DNA of 22,779 nt, from contig DFES01000118.1 of the NCBI GenBank assembly GCA_002369175.1, positions 7,841-30,619 on the forward strand, in the 5' to 3' direction. Within the stretch, counting starts at the first letter, position 1. Each line of letters starts with the position of its first letter. Source of the DNA: Selenomonadaceae bacterium UBA3796 (lineage in GTDB: Bacteria > Bacillota > Negativicutes > Selenomonadales > Selenomonadaceae). Positions 22,068 through 22,779 of the stretch are shown here, in pieces. A program made the position numbers and the translations under genes. The notes under the pieces are model-generated. The model saw only the letters and a program-made list of their open reading frames with translations, made no database searches and had not been told where the DNA came from.

Positions 22068-22164
22068 GCTCCATCTCCTCATCCCACCCGTGGACGGCTC
22101 CTGCAACAATGACGAATGCGCGCAGCCTCTCCCACTCATCAATCCCAATCTCCTTCGTCTCCAT
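22048..22164 (-). CDS. Possible small protein, 38 aa
   Basis: An ORF that overlaps both neighbours: METKEIGIDEWERLRAFVIV, then AGAVHGWDEEMEHAEKAD. The composition is protein-like with an amphipathic helix and an acidic end, and it fills the gap between the membrane protein stop and the regulator start. Its own ribosome binding site is weak, so it would rely on coupling. It may be a real small phage gene or chance; no family recognised. Confidence 0.4.
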   Translation of the reverse strand: METKEIGIDEWERLRAFVIVAGAVHGWDEEMEHAEKAD

Positions 22165-22330
22165 CGTCAAGAAAGCCCATCAGAAGCCCTGCAAAGGTCG
22201 CCCATTCCATATTCACCTTGGCGCAGAACTCTGCCCAATCCTTGTTCAGCTTATACGCAAATGCCATCAACGCTATCATCAGCAGTATATTCACCACCAG
22301 CATCAAGGCCAGCATCGTATCCATTCCCAT
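22139..22330 (-). CDS. Small single-pass membrane protein, 63 aa
   Basis: One N-terminal transmembrane segment (MLALMLVVNILLMIALMAFA, about residues 6-25) followed by a soluble acidic tail with AEFCAKVNMEWATF and DDGDEGDWD. The start ATG at 22330 overlaps the upstream TGA (TGATG), so translation is coupled to the DUF4406-like gene. Its location in the regulatory region, far from the lysis genes, argues against a holin. Function unknown. Confidence 0.6.
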   Translation of the reverse strand: MGMDTMLALMLVVNILLMIALMAFAYKLNKDWAEFCAKVNMEWATFAGLLMGFLDDGDEGDWD

Positions 22331-22653
22331 CAGTATGCTTCCTCCTGCTCCAATTTCTCGCCTAAATGCATTATCCGGATACCGTTCCGGAGGGCAAAGG
22401 CTTTCTCGGCACGGCATCCACAGGAATCCTCCCAGCCGGGGCACAGGATGATTGCGTCACACGCAGCTAAAAGCTCCATGGCATCCGCGAGTGCTGTGCA
22501 GTAGTCTGTGTCCTCATCCCCGAACATCCCAAGCGGGTTGATAAAGCAGATATCCGGGTAAACTTTTTTGAGTGATGAACGGATTTTCTCGGCTTCAGCC
22601 AAATTTTTCTTCTCATCCCCGGTGAAGGGATGCGAGATGTAGTATCGTTGCAT
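22330..22653 (-). CDS. DUF4406-like / nucleoside deoxyribosyltransferase-like protein
   Basis: 107 residues. MQRYYISHPFTGDEKKN matches the start of DUF4406 and nucleoside 2-deoxyribosyltransferase-like proteins (YISGPITG type), followed by FINPLGMFG and the DYCTALADAMELLAACDAIILCPGWEDSCGCRAEKAFA block, in which W-x-x-S-x-G-x-x-x-E is the family signature. Such proteins occur in phage early and nucleotide-metabolism genes; catalytic activity is not proven for the DUF4406 group. AGGGAGGA lies 6 nt before the ATG. Confidence 0.85.
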   Translation of the reverse strand: MQRYYISHPFTGDEKKNLAEAEKIRSSLKKVYPDICFINPLGMFGDEDTDYCTALADAMELLAACDAIILCPGWEDSCGCRAEKAFALRNGIRIMHLGEKLEQEEAY

Positions 22654-22679
22654 GTCAAATCCTCCCTAAATTTCTTTAC

Positions 22680-22732
22680 TTTTCCACTTATCATTTCCAC
22701 TTTTCCACTTTGTCTTTTTCACTTTTCTACTT
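22680..22732. repeat. Degenerate TTTCCACTT repeats
   Basis: Five or six copies of TTTYCACTT or TTTCTACTT occur in about 50 bp, on the plus strand, directly upstream of the DUF4406-like gene. The minus strand reads as AAGTGGAAA-type direct repeats. They resemble iterons or binding sites for a phage regulator; no TTATCCACA DnaA box is exact. Simple purine/pyrimidine slippage is the alternative. Confidence 0.5.
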
Positions 22733-22779
22733 ACACATTTACTATTTCACCTTTAGTGATGATGCTATCATACCCTCCT
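22731..22779 (-). CDS. C-terminal end of an upstream gene, partial
   Basis: Reading leftward from the right edge, one frame gives GGYDSIITKGEIVNV and TAA at 22731-22733, which would be the end of the preceding gene. A second frame (stop at 22742) is also open. Too short to name. Confidence 0.25.
   Translation of the reverse strand, partial: GGYDSIITKGEIVNV

Overview
The window is most of the late half of a temperate, long-tailed (siphovirus-type) phage, seen as a prophage or a viral contig. Nearly every gene lies on the minus strand, so the module reads from high to low coordinates. The host is probably a Firmicute: strong AGGAGG-type ribosome binding sites, a P27-type small terminase, a YvrJ-type small membrane protein and a GH25 lysozyme all point there. 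The moderate GC content would suit the Negativicutes, but no gene here settles the genus.

Right end (about 22.8 to 21.4 kb): the last codons of a gene cut by the edge, a cluster of TTTCCACTT-like repeats, a DUF4406-like protein, a small membrane protein, a possible 38-residue ORF, and a probable late transcription regulator. A near-consensus extended -10 promoter follows, with a leader of about 150 nt containing two hairpins, leading into the late operon.

Head and packaging (21.4 to 13.3 kb): HNH endonuclease, small and large terminase, portal, an unexpected tandem cystatin/stefin-like protein, ClpP-type prohead protease, HK97-fold major capsid protein with a Gly/Ser/Asp-rich linker, then connector, head closure, gp10-like and tail-completion proteins. 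Tail (13.3 to 3.4 kb): major tail protein, a hairpin terminator, a tail chaperone pair joined by a -1 frameshift at CCCAAAC, tape measure, two small tail proteins, a 1071-residue protein with an N-terminal LamG-like domain, a 78-residue protein, and an AT-richer 534-residue protein. Lysis and distal genes (3.4 to 1.97 kb): a 62-residue protein, a YvrJ-like protein, a GH25 endolysin and two unknown small proteins, closed by a terminator.

Between 0.8 and 1.97 kb there is no convincing intact gene but dense structure: phased A-tract repeats, a roughly 200-bp fold-back element bordered by TA, remnants of a small hydrophobic ORF and of an IS256-family transposase, and several strong inverted repeats. 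A tyrosine integrase follows and runs off the left edge. This interval is the likeliest place for an attachment site or phage/host junction.

The most novel item is the tandem cystatin-like protein inserted between portal and prohead protease. The large structured interval between the lysis genes and the integrase is the second.
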